Assembly: GCA_963920575.1 (NCBI GenBank)
Contig: OY986969.1
Coordinates: forward strand, 6,210,001-6,274,000
DNA: 64,000 nucleotides
From: Narthecium ossifragum
Lineage: Eukaryota; Streptophyta; Magnoliopsida; Dioscoreales; Nartheciaceae
Direction: 5' to 3'
Shown here: positions 33,661 to 45,814 of the stretch, piece by piece
Layout: every line of letters begins with the position of its first letter
Numbering within the stretch: the first letter of the stretch is position 1
Translations under genes and position numbers: made by a program
Notes under the pieces: model-generated
The model's database searches: none
Told to the model about the DNA's origin: nothing
The model's input: only the letters and a program-made list of their open reading frames with translations

Positions 33661-35632
33661 GGTGATTTTGGAGACATCGCGTTAATCCAGCGGAGGAGAC
33701 AATGTATCCCAAGAAATCTACACTAGTAGTGAGAAACGAACACTTCTTGAGATTGGCGTACAAGTTTTCCGTCCTCAAGACAGTACATACTTGTCGCAGA
33801 TGGGTTAGATGTTGCTCCTTGGACTGACTGTAGTTGAGAATATCATCAAAGTACACGACTAAAAATTTCCCCATGAAAGGACGGAGTACTTGAGTCATGA
33901 CTCGCATGAAAGTACTTGGAGCATTTGATAGTCCAAAAGGCATCACGAGCCATTCGTACAAACCATCCTTGGTCTTGAAGGCGGTTTTCCATTCATCCCC
34001 ATGGCGAACCCGAAGTTGATGGTAGCCGCTTTTTAAGTCAATTTTGGAAAAAATGGTAGCGCACGCCATCATATCCAACATGTCATCCAACCTCGGGATG
34101 GGGAAACGATACCTGACCGTGATTTTATTAATGGCGCGACTATCCACGCACATTCGCCACGATCCATCCTTCTTAGGTGTAAGGAGGGCTGGTACCGCAC
34201 ATGGACTCAAACTCTCACGAACAAACCCCTTGCGTAAGAGCTCGTTTACCTGTTGTTGTAATTCAGCATGCTCAAAAGGGTTCATGCGATAATGTGGGAG
34301 ATTTGGAAGGGTGGCTCCTGGAACTAAGTCTATAGCATGTTGGATGTCACGCATCGGTAGTGGGTGGTCAGGAAGGTCATCAGGAAAAACATCCTGAAAC
34401 TCTGTAAGAATTGAGTGGACCTCTGGCGGCAGCTCGCCCCGGTTGTCTGGCGGGACCTCATTGGCAACTAAAGCAAAAATCACAGATTCATTCCGGACCT
34501 CCTTCTCAAACTCAGCTGGACTGATAATGTGGAGGCCCTTGCTCGTGGGAGGATTCTTACCTGCGGGCACGACCTTCGATGTACTCTTGACAGTTGTGGA
34601 GGGTTTCAAGGGGTTGAGTTTGAATTTCTTCCCTTCAAATGTGAAGGAACAAGAGTTGGATCGACCATAGATGGTAACATCAAGGTCGAATAACCAGGGT
34701 CGTCCTAAGATAAGATGCCCGACATCCATGGGAATTACATCACACCAGATGCGATCTGTATAAGATAGGATCTTTATTGGGACAATGCACCTTTCTTTGA
34801 TGGGAATGGAGGACGTGTCGACCCACGAAACCTTATAAGGGAGCAGATGGGGAACATGAGTCAAACCCAAACGGGAGACAGTGGTGGAAGAGATCGCATT
34901 TATATAGCTCCCACTATCGATGATAACCTTGCAGTCCTTCTCTCCACATTTAATGTAGGTGTGAAAGATAGCATTTCTGCGCCAGTCGTCACTTTCTTTT
35001 GGATGGGAAAGGGCACACCGAACCACGTTCACAGTAGGGTCGTGTGATTCAATGTCACTAGAGTCAACTGGAAAAGGTGAGTAGCGGATGCAGCTAAGAG
35101 GTACAAAATCATCCTCGCAGTCCTCGTCAACAAGTTGGAGGGTCTCTAGGTTTGGTTCATAGACTTGCTCCTCAAGATCTTGTAAGTCAGTTTCCAAGCC
35201 TATCTCGTCAATGAGGAGTGATTTGTTTGCGCAGTTGGCAGCAATGTGACCAAAACCTTGGCATTTGTAGCATTGAAGCTTGGGGGGCTGTCTGGGAGGG
35301 GCTCCTAGGACTCCTTTGCCTCTATTGTCTTGGCTAGAGGTGGCAGCAAAAGGTGTAGGTTTAGGAGTGGGAGATCCAACAATAGGTCTGGGTCGTGCAG
35401 GTTGAAAGTTGTTAGCTACCTGGCGTCGTGTGTACACAGACCTAGAGATTCGCTCATAGGTTTGCGCTACAGTGTAGGCGTGTTCAAGGGTAGTAACCTC
35501 TCGGAGGGCCAATTCCCTCTTCAAGTCATCATTGAGGCCTTGTCGAAATCGACTTAGGACCACTCGTTCATCCTCAACCACACCACTTCGCATCATGAAC
35601 TCTTCGAATTGGGCGATGTACTCGGTGACTGA
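33584..35632 (-). pseudogene. Element H gag C-terminus, protease and reverse transcriptase (deleted 3')
   Basis: After a single stop at about 35630 (TGA where an Arg CGA would continue RQGG…SVTEY), the frame is open. It holds the gag end, zinc knuckle CYKCQGFGHIAANC (about 35270), protease with VIIDSGSYINAIS (about 34915), and RT up to VDFLGYIVSSAGL (about 33700). The RT active site reads YFDDILNYS, with Asn where most plant copies have Val or Ile. The coding sequence then jumps within a few bases to the integrase zinc finger, so the RT C-terminus, RNase H and integrase start are missing. Confidence 0.88.
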
Positions 35633-36280
35633 TCATCCTCCTTGGCGCAAGTTAGTCCATTGATCCAGAAGATCTCTATGGAAGGTGGAAGGCAAGTATT
35701 TGATTTTCAGTTTGTCCTTCATCTCTATCCAATCGGTTATAGGTGGCTGGTTGGTGCGGAGCAACAATTGCTCGGTGTTGTGCCAGAAAAGTTTGGCTTG
35801 CCCGATGAGTTTCATTTTAGCGAATCGAACACGTCGGTTCTCAGATAGATTGTACCACTCAAAGAAGTGGTCCATCTCCTGAAGCCAATCAGAAAAGACC
35901 TTAGGGTCAAGGCGACCATCGAAGGTGGGGGCCTCAACTCGAATGCCCCGCATTACATCCTCATCGTGATCACGGACATCTCCAAACTCGGTCTCATGTC
36001 TACGGCCTCGACCATTGTGCTGGGGACCTAAGTCTCGATGATGTCGATGGGGTCGGGGATTGTTTTGTGGGAGATGTCCTAGGAATCCGGGACCTTCTCC
36101 ATCAGTGTCTGTGCCCGCACTGCGGTGTGAGTGGTTGTCGTTGACACCACTTATTCGTTGGACGGACACCTCAAGTGCGTCTATCCTAGCGTTAGTCCGA
36201 GCACTCTCCTGCCGAACTTGCCGGAGTTCAGCAGTTAAATCTTAAAGGTTCTTCATTAAAGATTCCATTGTGGGGTCCAT
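35633..36280 (-). pseudogene. Element H gag N-terminus
   Basis: The start ATG is at 36280 (MDPTMESLMKNL). A TAA about 12 codons on (around 36242) breaks the frame at a probable Gln codon. A His/Arg/Gly-rich segment follows, then the capsid-like domain (VEAPTFDGRLDPKVFSDWLQ; RFAKMKLIGQAKLFW) typical of chromovirus gag. The frame meets a TGA at about 35632. It would have formed the particle core. Confidence 0.85.
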
Positions 36281-36299
36281 AGTCACGTGGTGTTGTGAA

Positions 36300-38063
36300 T
36301 CAGATGTGAAACGACCACTATGAAGTTGCATGCAGATGTAGGGTGACTACAACTAATATGCGAATGATTGTATGTGGACCTAAGGCACGAGGCAAGAGAT
36401 CAACAGGAGTGAAATCCAAGTAAATTTCAATACAAATTTTAAACCAATTTCAGCAAAATTTCAATGTTGGGATTAAGTCACATAGATTTCAGGCTTATAG
36501 AATTGGATTTAAAAAATTGCTAGTAAACTCCACAATTAATATCAAAGTCCAATTAGTAGGGAGTATTAGACATATATGGTAATTCAAAGCAATCACAAGT
36601 GGATTGGGCATATATAGCAAGCATAGGAGGAAAATTTGTGGAATTATGCCCAACACAATAGAGAATTGATGCTAACTTCAGAATTCACAAACTAGATCCA
36701 TAGGAGTGACTAACCTGGTTCAGTCTGACTGACATAAGTAGTCTAACCTGATCCAAGTCTGCTCCAAGCTGAAGTGGGCTGAATCTGATCTGGTTGGGCT
36801 TAACCCGTTTGCTGGTCAAATGACTCTGACTGGTCCCGATAGCCCTTTTAGGCTGATTGGCCCGCTTGGCCTGACAGGCCTTTAACACCCCACCCCGATG
36901 CACACACGATCGGGCGAAAGATCTCGGGCCGTCCCGAGGTCGGCGACGAGTGTTCCCGAGGGAGGCGCGGGGTTCTTCGAGGGCGGCGTCGAGGGTTCCC
37001 GAGGTGGGGGACTGGTGGGGAAGAAGGCGGCGCCGGAGAATGGGTCGGTGGACGGATCCAAAACGAATTTGAGGAGAAGACGGCGGAGGTGGTGATGGTG
37101 GCGAGCGACGGCGACGGCGAAGGGGCTACTGCGATCTGGTGGGCGACGGCGACGGTTGAAGGCGACGGAGAACGGCGACGGTTGAAGGCGACGGAGAACG
37201 GTGATGGCGACGGTTGAGAACGGAGGTAGCAGGGGAGAGGGAGGGTACCTCTCTCTTGCTCACTCACTCTCTCTCCCTTGCTGACTCTCTCAGGTACCTC
37301 TCTTGCTCACTCTCTCTCTCTCTTTCTGCGTCTCTCTCTCTCTCTCAATCTCTCACTCTCTTTCTCACTCTCTTTCTCTGGTTTCCTTCGATCCGGGGAT
37401 GCTTGGAGAACAGCGGTAGGGGGAATGGGTTTGGGTTTGCTTGTTGAGCAGTGGTAGGGGAAGGTGTGGACGGTGGACGGTGGACGGTGGAGTTTGGGGC
37501 TGAGGAGAGGGGACTGAAAATGGGAGAAAGGAGGGTCGGAGGTGGGGGAAAGAGAAGCACGTGAAGAGGAGGAGGCGACGGAGAGGAAGAAGAAGGGACT
37601 GAGACCAGCAATTTCCTTCTTCTTCTTTTTTTCTTTTCCTCTCTTTTTTTTTCTTTCTGTTCTGCTTCTTCTTCTTTCGATGCACAGAGAACTTCTTCTT
37701 TCTTTTTTTTTTTTTTTTGGAGCTTTGTTAGCTCTCGTCCCCTACTGTGGGGTGGTGCTTCTGCTGCTGATGGACATCCTCCCGAATTGGGCTAGGTCGT
37801 CATCCTCTTCGTCGTCGAAGTCGTAGTCGTCGACGTCAAGTTCGTCGGCTATGACCGGGACTAGGGTAGGGGCTGGGGTTTGAGAGATTCGCAGGTGGTG
37901 TTGTGGGGTGTACGGTCGGTGAGGGAAGATGTGGGGTTGTTGAGGTCTTGGGGGAGGTGGTGGCGGTGGCTGCTGTCCCCGTGGTGGCGGTGGCAGCCGC
38001 TGGTGGGGAAGGTAAGGAAAGGTGATTGTAGAGGGTCGACTGCTTGAACCGGACATCAAGCAG
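36300..38063 (-). other. Element H 5' leader with Pro-rich small ORF and simple repeats
   Basis: About 1.8 kb lie between PBS and gag. Just after the PBS a 105-codon frame opens at ATG 38056 (MSGSSSRPST) and ends at 37742. It is Pro-rich, with an acidic stretch (DVDDYDFDDEEDDD) near the end. I recognise no family. The centre holds pyrimidine-rich runs (37245-37385) and T runs (37610-37720). The stretch 36885-37240 is GC-rich, starts near ACACCCCACCCCGATG, and may be a captured or inserted piece. 36300-36880 shows nothing recognisable. Confidence 0.5.
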
Positions 38064-38078
38064 CCAGCTCTGATACCA
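38064..38078 (-). other. Primer binding site of element H
   Basis: On the minus strand it reads TGGTATCAGAGCTGG, 3 bp after the LTR end. It is the initiator-Met tRNA type and confirms the minus orientation. Confidence 0.9.
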
Positions 38079-38081
38079 GTT

Positions 38082-38407
38082 TGATGCCGGCTGGCTGATA
38101 AAGGGCTTGCAGGGGGGAGAAGAACTAGCAGGGGAGAGGGGAGGGAGGAAGAAGGAAGAAAGAACCAGGGAGAAGGAAGAGGAAGAGGGAGAGGAATCAG
38201 GAGAGAGAGATTTAGAGAGCAAATATTTTCATTCATCAATAATCCCTTCATACAAGACCTAAGGCTCTCTTATATAGGAGAGATAACATGACTTGACCAA
38301 AGTGGTTCAAGTCCAAATACAACATGACTTGACCCAGACTAAGGGTTCAAGTCCAAAATACAACATGACTCGACCTGTATCCCAATCTGGATCTGATGTC
38401 CGGATCA
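38082..38407 (-). repeat. 5' LTR of element H
   Basis: On the plus strand it runs TGATGCCGGCTGG…TGTCCGGATCA. It contains the tandem 47-bp units (about 38283-38380) and a TATA box whose complement is at 38271-38276. Its promoter points away from the neighbouring WRKY gene. Confidence 0.92.
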
Positions 38408-41400
38408 CGTTTCCTCCCTCGCTTTTCCTTCCCTCTCTCTATACTCTCTCTCTCTCACCACTCCATATCAAGGTGAAGATACTACCGTGGGGTAGTAGTG
38501 ATGTGAGTCTGTTGCTATGGAGGAGGAGAGCATGGGCATCGTCGTGGTCGCTGAGACGACGGCGGTGGCGGAGATGGAGAAGATGGGAAGAGGAGCGGGG
38601 AGCATAGCGGAGAGGAGGGCGGCTAGGTGCGGTTTCAACTGCACCCCGCCGCCGAGGGTGAACACGGTGCGGTTCCACTGCGGGAGCCCCCTCTCCTCCC
38701 CGGCCGTCGCCCGGTCGCCATACCTCACCATTCCGCTTGGTCTCAGCCCCGCTGCGCTTCTGGACTCCCCCGTCCTCCTCCCTGGTGATTCCCACGTCGG
38801 TTTGCTTTTTTTCTCCTCTGCTCTCTCGTTTCATACCTAGACTCCATGATGGATGGAAATGCTCTTTCTTGGTTGTTTGAGTACTTGCTTTTGCCCTTAG
38901 TTTCATAGCTCTTCTTGCGCTTCTTATTAGTTATGGAGGGTTGTGCTATTGAATGTCTGAACCATTGATGTGGTATTGTTCTCCATTATATACTGGGAGG
39001 TTAGTGGTGATAGACATCCTGTATTTGGGATCTAAAGGCTGCCATTTTTTTGCAATGTGTTGAATGAACCACCACACTTATATGTAGTCACGAGTATTGA
39101 GGCGTGATGGCGGATATCTTACGACGGCTTAAAGATGATGAAGGCAGATTTTTAAGAAGAAAAATTGACGATCGAAGTGTCATAGGAAGTATATTGCTTC
39201 AAATTTTTTGAGATTTCTCTTTAGGATGAACCATTTTGGCAGTGGCATTCTCCACATCCACAAGGTTGGCATTGAAAAATTGTACTTTTGCACAGCCGCC
39301 TTTGACAGTTCATTGCAATCTGCATTTGACTCTCCAATACTATGTCCTCCACTTTAATGTGTCTTCTCTTTGAGATGGCACTGCTTGTAAAGGGCCTATT
39401 GCTCTTAATCAAGTGCCAACTATTTTGATCCTTGAACCCTTTCCTCCTGTTGGATCTTTGCTATTTGCCTTTGACTATCGTGTTACTCTTTGTTCACGAC
39501 TCTTGAGCACCAGTAAATGATTACCACTAACATGATGTATGGATGGTCTTATCAGCATTCTTTCTTGCTTCATACATGGCTTTATGGCTATGCCCTTGTC
39601 TTACTCCTAGGTTTTGGGGATGCAGAGATTGGCTGCTTAATACAGATATTGCGAGATATTTTGAAGAATATTCCTGCTCAGGTTTACTAATTTGGAGTGT
39701 CTTCCCCTTCCTAGAAATGTACCTAGATACATGAATAGTCAGTTTAACCTTTCTGTTGACGAGGAAGAATAGTGGGCCATTTTATGTGGATCCCCAATGA
39801 AAGAACGTGTGTGGGGATGACCTTTTCTCGTAAATCAACCATTTTTCATATTGCTGAATTTTATAATTCTTCCAAGTGTGACGACATGCTTAAACTGTAG
39901 ACTTGGACGGTTGGACCATCATTGTGCTGCAAGTTAAAACCCAGTCTATTATCTGACTCCCCAAACACCTAGTTAAGTGTCCTTTGAGAAATACGCTGTA
40001 AACCATGGTTCTTGGGCATACTTTCTTTTAACAAATGTCTCTTTGTTCTTCTGTACGACGCTTTTTCTACTCATATTGATGTTGCCTTAATAATAGCATT
40101 TATGGGTTCAGTTTCTTGTTATTATCATAGGTACCTGCCACAGAGTTTCTTGTAGGGATCTTACAGTAGCTGCGCAGAGTGCTTTAAAGGCTTTTGTTGC
40201 AAGATGATTTTTCTGTTACATATAGAAAGAAACAATGCCTCTCACAATTGTTATCATTCTTTAAACTCCTTAATATGTTGAGATGCAAAAAGAATCTTCC
40301 ATGTATGAGGACTTTCAAACCCTTTTTTTTGTTTTGGTAAACGTGTATCATTCTATTTGGCATAATTGCATCCAAGAGATTTTTCTTTTTTTTGCTGTCA
40401 AATTTAATCTAAATCATACATTTTTGTAGATACAACCATCCCCGACAACCGGAACCCTTTCTGATAATGGAAGTCTGATAGCAAATTGGGTAAACACGAA
40501 CATAGATAAAGAAAGATCTGTGTGTGCTGATTCTTCACTCATATTTAGCCCTCAAGAGGAATCTATGTCAGCTTTATGTCAGCAAAGTGCTGAAAATCAG
40601 GTAATTTTCAACTCATCTCATATAACTTGTGATCACATGTAATTTTGTTAACTTATCTATTGTTAATAATCAAGTTAGACTAAGTTTTCTTCATTGGTCT
40701 TGCATATTTACCTTGCTGTTGTTTAAGTGGTGCTGTATCAGAGATTTGTAGGTGTTGCCAATATTTTTTCAGCCAATAAACTTAGGATTTTAGGGTCAAA
40801 TTATTTATGGTAGCTTGTTTTAACTGTGTTTCTCTTTCAACAATGCAATAATTGCTCTTTTGTTACTTGTTTTGTTATGCTGTTCTTAATGCTGCTCAAA
40901 AGCGATAGTTGTTCATTTCACACATTCGAGTTTGTTTTCTTGTCATAAACATCCTGAATCTTTTCTGAGTCTGTTTCTTAACAAGTGCCTGTTTCATTGC
41001 ATTAGATCTTGTCCATTATAGCTGAACATCTAAGATTTTCTGATATCAATCATCAAACCTCAGCTGTAGTGCAACTGCAAATGGACCCTGATGATCGAAT
41101 TAGCTTTCCTGTTCAAGAAATCAGGGGACAAGCTGGTGGGCTATGGAATGATATAGACTGTCCTAATGACAAGAAAGTGGAGGAAATGTTTGCTGGCAAT
41201 GGAGCTTGTCATAATGGAGATCAAATGAATCAGCTCGCTGAAAAATTAGATGTAGGGGACTTAGGGTCACAACGGCTTTTAGAAGAAGAGGCTGATGTTT
41301 CTTCTGCAATGGGAAGTGGAAGACAATCAGAGGATGGATATAACTGGAGAAAATATGGGCAGAAGCATGTAAAAGGTAGTGAATTTCCTCGGAGCTACTG

Positions 41401-41511
41401 CAAATGTACTCATCCAAGTTGTCAGGTTAAGAAGAAGGTAGAGCGCTCCCATGATGGTCAAATTACAGATATTATTTAAAAGGGAAACCATAACCATCCA
41501 AAGCCTCAGCC

Positions 41512-41764
41512 CATGGATTGCCGTGCCGGTCCGACACTGTGCGTGCCGCCCGGCACGTACCGTACCGGTGGGTTGCCGGCACAAAAAACCCCCCCGTACC
41601 ATGCCGAGAAGAAGGAAGAAGAAATAGGAGTAGAAGGAGGAGGAGAAGGAAGAAAAACAACAATGGCACGGGGGCGTGCCGGACCGGCACGCCCCCGTGC
41701 CGGCGGCACGTACCATGCCAGCAGGCTGCTGGCACGGCGCGTGCCACCGGGATGGCAATCCATG
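41512..41764. mobile_element. hAT-type MITE in WRKY exon 3
   Basis: A 253 bp GC-rich insert with inverted ends (CATGGATTGCC and its complement at the right end) and an exact 8 bp TSD, CCTCAGCC (41504-41511 and 41765-41772). An 8 bp TSD is the hAT hallmark. Inner palindromic GGCACG/CGTGCC motifs are frequent. Insert plus TSD is 261 bp, a multiple of three, and contains no stop in the WRKY frame, so it adds 87 codons without shifting the frame. Confidence 0.88.
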
Positions 41765-43494
41765 CCTCAGCCTACATGTCGTTATGCATTTGGGTCATCA
41801 TATTTGTTCAATGAGGTCCCTGATACTGCATTGGGCTCTGGACTACATGTGAAGGAGGGGGGAACAGTTTCGACCTGCAGCCAACAAGGATCGAAAGAGG
41901 TAAATAATCGAGATATGAGGGCTGATGGCGTAGAAAGGACCTCATCTGCATCCATTGTCACTGAGCTTTCAGAGCATCTCTCGACTGCCCAAGGAATGCA
42001 ATCCAACCTGCTTGAAATGGTAGACAATCCAGATCGCTCGTCAACTTTAGCCAGTCACATTGAGGATGAAGACTGTGCTACACAAGGGAGTATGTCTAAT
42101 GGGGCTGGTGGTGAAGATGATGAAACCGAGTCAAAAGGAAGGTTCATGGTCTACCTGCAGGGATACATGAAATAGAAGGCTACTTTTTAGTGCTCAATTG
42201 TATTTTGCTTGTTGCTATTTGCAAGGTATGATCCACTATAATGTCTTCTTTTTCTGATGTCAGGAAAACAGAGAACTCTTTCAGTGAAACTAGTTCAGCT
42301 TCTTGTTCTGTTCGTGAGCCAAGAGTGGTGGTTCAAACAGATAGCAAAATATACATTCTTGATGATGGATACCGCTGGCGAAAGTATGGACAGAAAGTAG
42401 TGAAGGGAAATCCAAACCCCAGGTAAATCTCGCCTGCTCTAATTATGTGTCGCCAGATCATTGGGTTTTTGTTGATGTTGTAACCTCATTATCTTCCTGA
42501 TATTCTTCTTGGTTTATTCTTCTTGTCATCTTGTTGACTTGTGTGGCGTTTTAGCTTGGGAACTATTCCTGTCTCAATTTGTAGAAACTGCTAATTGCTT
42601 GCACCTAAAGTTAAAAATCTCTGCACACATTTCATCAATAAGAAGTACACATGATTATCATTTTTATGCTCGCTTTTATAGTTTTTCCTTTTTATGCTCG
42701 CTTTTATAGTTTCTTCTCATTTCTGTTTTTGATTTAGGTGTCTGTACATACATACAACAAACTTTTGTTGCAGTAATTTTTTTTATCCCACTCCCTATTA
42801 TATTCCAGAATGATTTTCTGGCACAAACTCCGCAAATTACTGAACTATCAATACAAGGTATGTTCTGATTTCTTACTGTCCAGCAGGAACATCTGAAGGT
42901 GTATGCAGAAAATATAAAACCAGTCTAGTCATCCTGGGGTAGCAGCTATGCTTTGTTTGCTTAGAATATTGTCCTCTAATGTAGCATTGCTAAAAACGAT
43001 TTTAATGTCCTAAACACAACTATTGCTTGTTGAGCACGCATTTTACTTTTATCTGAGATATCTGTTTTTCAATCTCTAAGCTTCAGTAACTTGATGGTAC
43101 CTGTGTTACACGTTTGAAGGAAGAAACTTCCTTTTTGTCCTTTTTGTAAAGTTCACTACTTTTTTTTAGGCATCCTACAAGTTTTCGTTCGAAAACTCAT
43201 AGATGAATCTAAAATTTCATGGTCTATGGCTGTACCTTATCAGACATGTTTACAACTGATGGGCTGGCTCGTCAAATGATCACATATAAACTAGGGATGA
43301 GGGTCCTGTTGGATGGTGTAAATAGAACATATATCCAGTCCCTAGATAGCATATCCACCTTTTCTAAATGATGATTTGTTAGTCACTTAAAGATTCTATC
43401 TTTACCTTCTTTTTTTCATAGGAGCTACTACAAGTGCACAAATCCTGGATGCTCTGTGAGGAAGCATGTGGAAAGGGCCTCACATGATCTCAAA

Positions 43495-45347
43495 CAGTGG
43501 CGGAACCAGGGGGCGAGGGGGGGCGGCCGCCCCCCTTGGCAACGCCGAAAACACCCCCCCCCGCGGACCTTCACCTCCTCCACGAGTCACGAGACTCATG
43601 AGTGTGACCCTTCACCTCCTCGGCTCCTCCTTCACGCTAGTCGCTAGACCCGCCCCTTTGCCTCCTCTCCTCATCCCCAACTCCGCTCTCGGCTCCGCCA
43701 TCCTCGCCTGGTGTCGGCCCACCGCTCCTCTCTTCCCAGCCCCAATCCATCCCTCCCGACGCCGCCCTTCTCCAGTTCTCCTGGTCCACCGCCTCATAGT
43801 CATCGACGTCACCGCCACCTCCTCCGGCTCCAGCGACGCCCTTCGTCCTCCCATTCCTCCACGGACCACGGGTCCACGGCCGCCTCCTCTCTGTTGCAGA
43901 GAGAACAGAGGAGAAGCACTGGAGCAAAGTAGGCAGCCAGGTATGTTTTTTTTAATTTTTTTATTTGATTTAGTTAATTATTTGTTAATGTTAGGATTTA
44001 TAATTTATTAGTTTGATTTAGTTAATTATTTATTTGTTAGGATTTAGTTAATTATTTATTTGTTAGGATTTAGTTAATTATTTGATAATTTATAAAATAT
44101 TTATAATTGATTAGTTTGATTTCTAATTGTTGCATTTTTATTTATATATTTGTTTTGTTTTATTTAGATAATGGATAAGTTTGTGATAAAAAACCACGAA
44201 GCGGACCAAGCGGTGAATCGTCTAATACTCGTGACTTGCATACTATTTCGGAGAATACTAGTTCAAAAAACCCCGAACTAGTTTAATTAATTCGAATGAT
44301 ATTGTTGTTGACCTAGGGTTAAATCACTTGAATGATATTGTTGGTGACCCAGGGTTGCGTAAACTCATTGAAACATATGATGTTGGGATTATGGATGAAA
44401 TTCGTAGGGGGTACTTGATCAAAGGCCCTTGTCAACCGTTTGGTTGGAGTAGTGAAGGAATGGTTGCAGGATTTGAGGGAGACAAAATGGAATGAATTTT
44501 TGGAAGAAGTCAAAACTTTTTGTGTCGATAATTCTATTAGTGTACCAAATATGGAAGATATTATATCAACTCGCAGTTCGAGGCGTGGAGGGCAAAATAT
44601 TACTTATATGCACCATTTTCGTGTTGAAGTGTTTTTCCAAGTTATTGATTTCATTGCTCAAGAGATGAATAATCGTTTCATAGAAGCAAGTACGGAGTTA
44701 CTTCTTTGCATAACATGTCTTGATCTAAGAAACTCATTCTCAGCATTTGACCATGCTAAGTTATGTCGTTTTGCTGAATTTTATGAAGAGTATTTCACAG
44801 CAGTTGATCGTATGATCCTTAAAGATCAGCTTAACACCTACATTAGAGATGTTAAAAGAAATGATGATTTTTCTGGATTTCAAAATATTGGAGGTCTTGC
44901 TGTAAAGATGGTTGAGACTAGAAAAAATGCTATATTTTCATTGGTTTATCTTCTTATTGAGTTGGCATTGGTCTTACCAGTTGCGACTGCAACCGTTGGG
45001 AGAGTCTTCTCTTCGATGAAGATTGTCAAGTCTGATTTACGTAATAAGATGGGAGATGACTGGATGAATGATTGCATGATGGTATACATCGAGTGGGAAA
45101 TTTTTGAAACCATTGAGAACGAATTCATTTTGCAACATTTTCAAAAAATGCAAAAGCGTAGGATCCGACTTTCACCTCTCAATCGCAGCACATAGTACGG
45201 TACGTATATTTTAATATTTATATTGTTTTTATTCCTTAATGTTTGATATTGTAATTCTAAGGTATTTTTTGCATTACTTAAAACAAAAAAATTGATAATT
45301 TTGCTTTAGATTTCGCCCCCTTAAATCTCATTCTGGTTTCGCCACTG
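43495..45347 (+). mobile_element. hAT transposon, internally deleted, in WRKY exon 5
   Basis: It has ends CAGTGGCGGAACCAGGGGG and TCTGGTTTCGCCACTG with an exact 8 bp TSD, ATCTCAAA (43487-43494 and 45348-45355). The length is 1853 bp. It keeps the beginning and end of a ZMYM1-like hAT transposase gene but not the middle. The left third is GC-rich. Removing the element and one TSD copy restores the second WRKY domain reading frame, which shows that the gene was intact here before insertion. Confidence 0.93.
44171..45195 (+). pseudogene. hAT transposase remnant (ZMYM1-like), N-term piece plus hATC dimerisation domain
   Basis: An ATG at 44171 starts MDKFVIK, a common beginning in this family, but the frame is soon lost. 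A segment resembling DEIRRGYLIKGPCQPF (about 44395-44440) then joins, out of frame, to the C-terminal part (44440-45195). That part ends with the hATC dimerisation region (LALVLPVATATVGRVFSSMKIVKS). The zinc-finger and most of the RNase H-like catalytic core are missing. It cannot catalyse transposition, and mobility would depend on a full-length relative. Confidence 0.8.
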
Positions 45348-45618
45348 ATCTCAAATCAGTCATTACAACTTACGAGGGAAAGCACAACCATGAAGTGTCT
45401 GTCTCGAGAAACATCTGTCATACCAGCTCGACTAGCAACATGCATCACTCGTCTGGTGGTGAGTCCTCCATGAGATTGCTTGTCAACAACTATAAACCTG
45501 AACCACCACAGGGTCTCCCTCATTTTGACAGGAAACTCGAAGTCAGTAATGCATATGTAAGTGCCAGGAACTTTGGGAACTTTCTGGGTAGTTCAAATGC
45601 TGGGGCTGCCTTCGGTTA

Positions 45619-45814
45619 GGGTGCGTTTGGCGCGCGGTATCCGCGGAATGGTATCCACGGGTATCCGCAGGAGCGGATACCGCGCGGACGTTGAAATCGG
45701 GATCCGTCCAAATCGGGATCCGCCGCGGGATCCAAACGTGGATCCCGCGGATTGGAATCCGCGCGTCCCCGGATCCCACGGATTTGCCAGATCCGGGGTG
45801 CGCCAAACAGACCC
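45619..45814. mobile_element. Tourist-like (PIF/Harbinger) MITE in WRKY last exon
   Basis: A 196 bp insert with ends GGGTGCGTTTGGCGC and GGGTCTGTTTGGCGC (complement) and a 3 bp TSD, TTA (45616-45618 and 45815-45817). It is full of GGATCC/CGCGG palindromes. It places TAG directly after GGT in the WRKY frame. Without it, the frame runs on for about 80 codons to 46052. Confidence 0.88.

Larger units (their letters stand above)
31930..38407 (-). mobile_element. Ty3/Gypsy chromovirus H, minus strand, internally deleted
   Basis: The LTRs are 31930-32257 (328 bp) and 38082-38407 (326 bp), with an exact TSD, CGTTT (31925-31929 and 38408-38412). On the minus strand the order is LTR, PBS, leader ORF, gag, protease, RT, then directly the end of the integrase zinc finger, integrase core, chromodomain, LTR. 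RNase H is missing, so the element is non-autonomous. It landed 109 bp upstream of the WRKY start codon. The pol frame runs through the purine tract into the 3' LTR, a feature described for CRM-type chromoviruses; lineage assignment is tentative. Confidence 0.92.

Noticed and set aside
41477..41479. Intron instead of a nonsense codon in the first WRKY domain
   Set aside because: No suitable GT/AG pair brackets the TAA while keeping the zinc-finger residues, and the frame runs straight on to HNHP after it.
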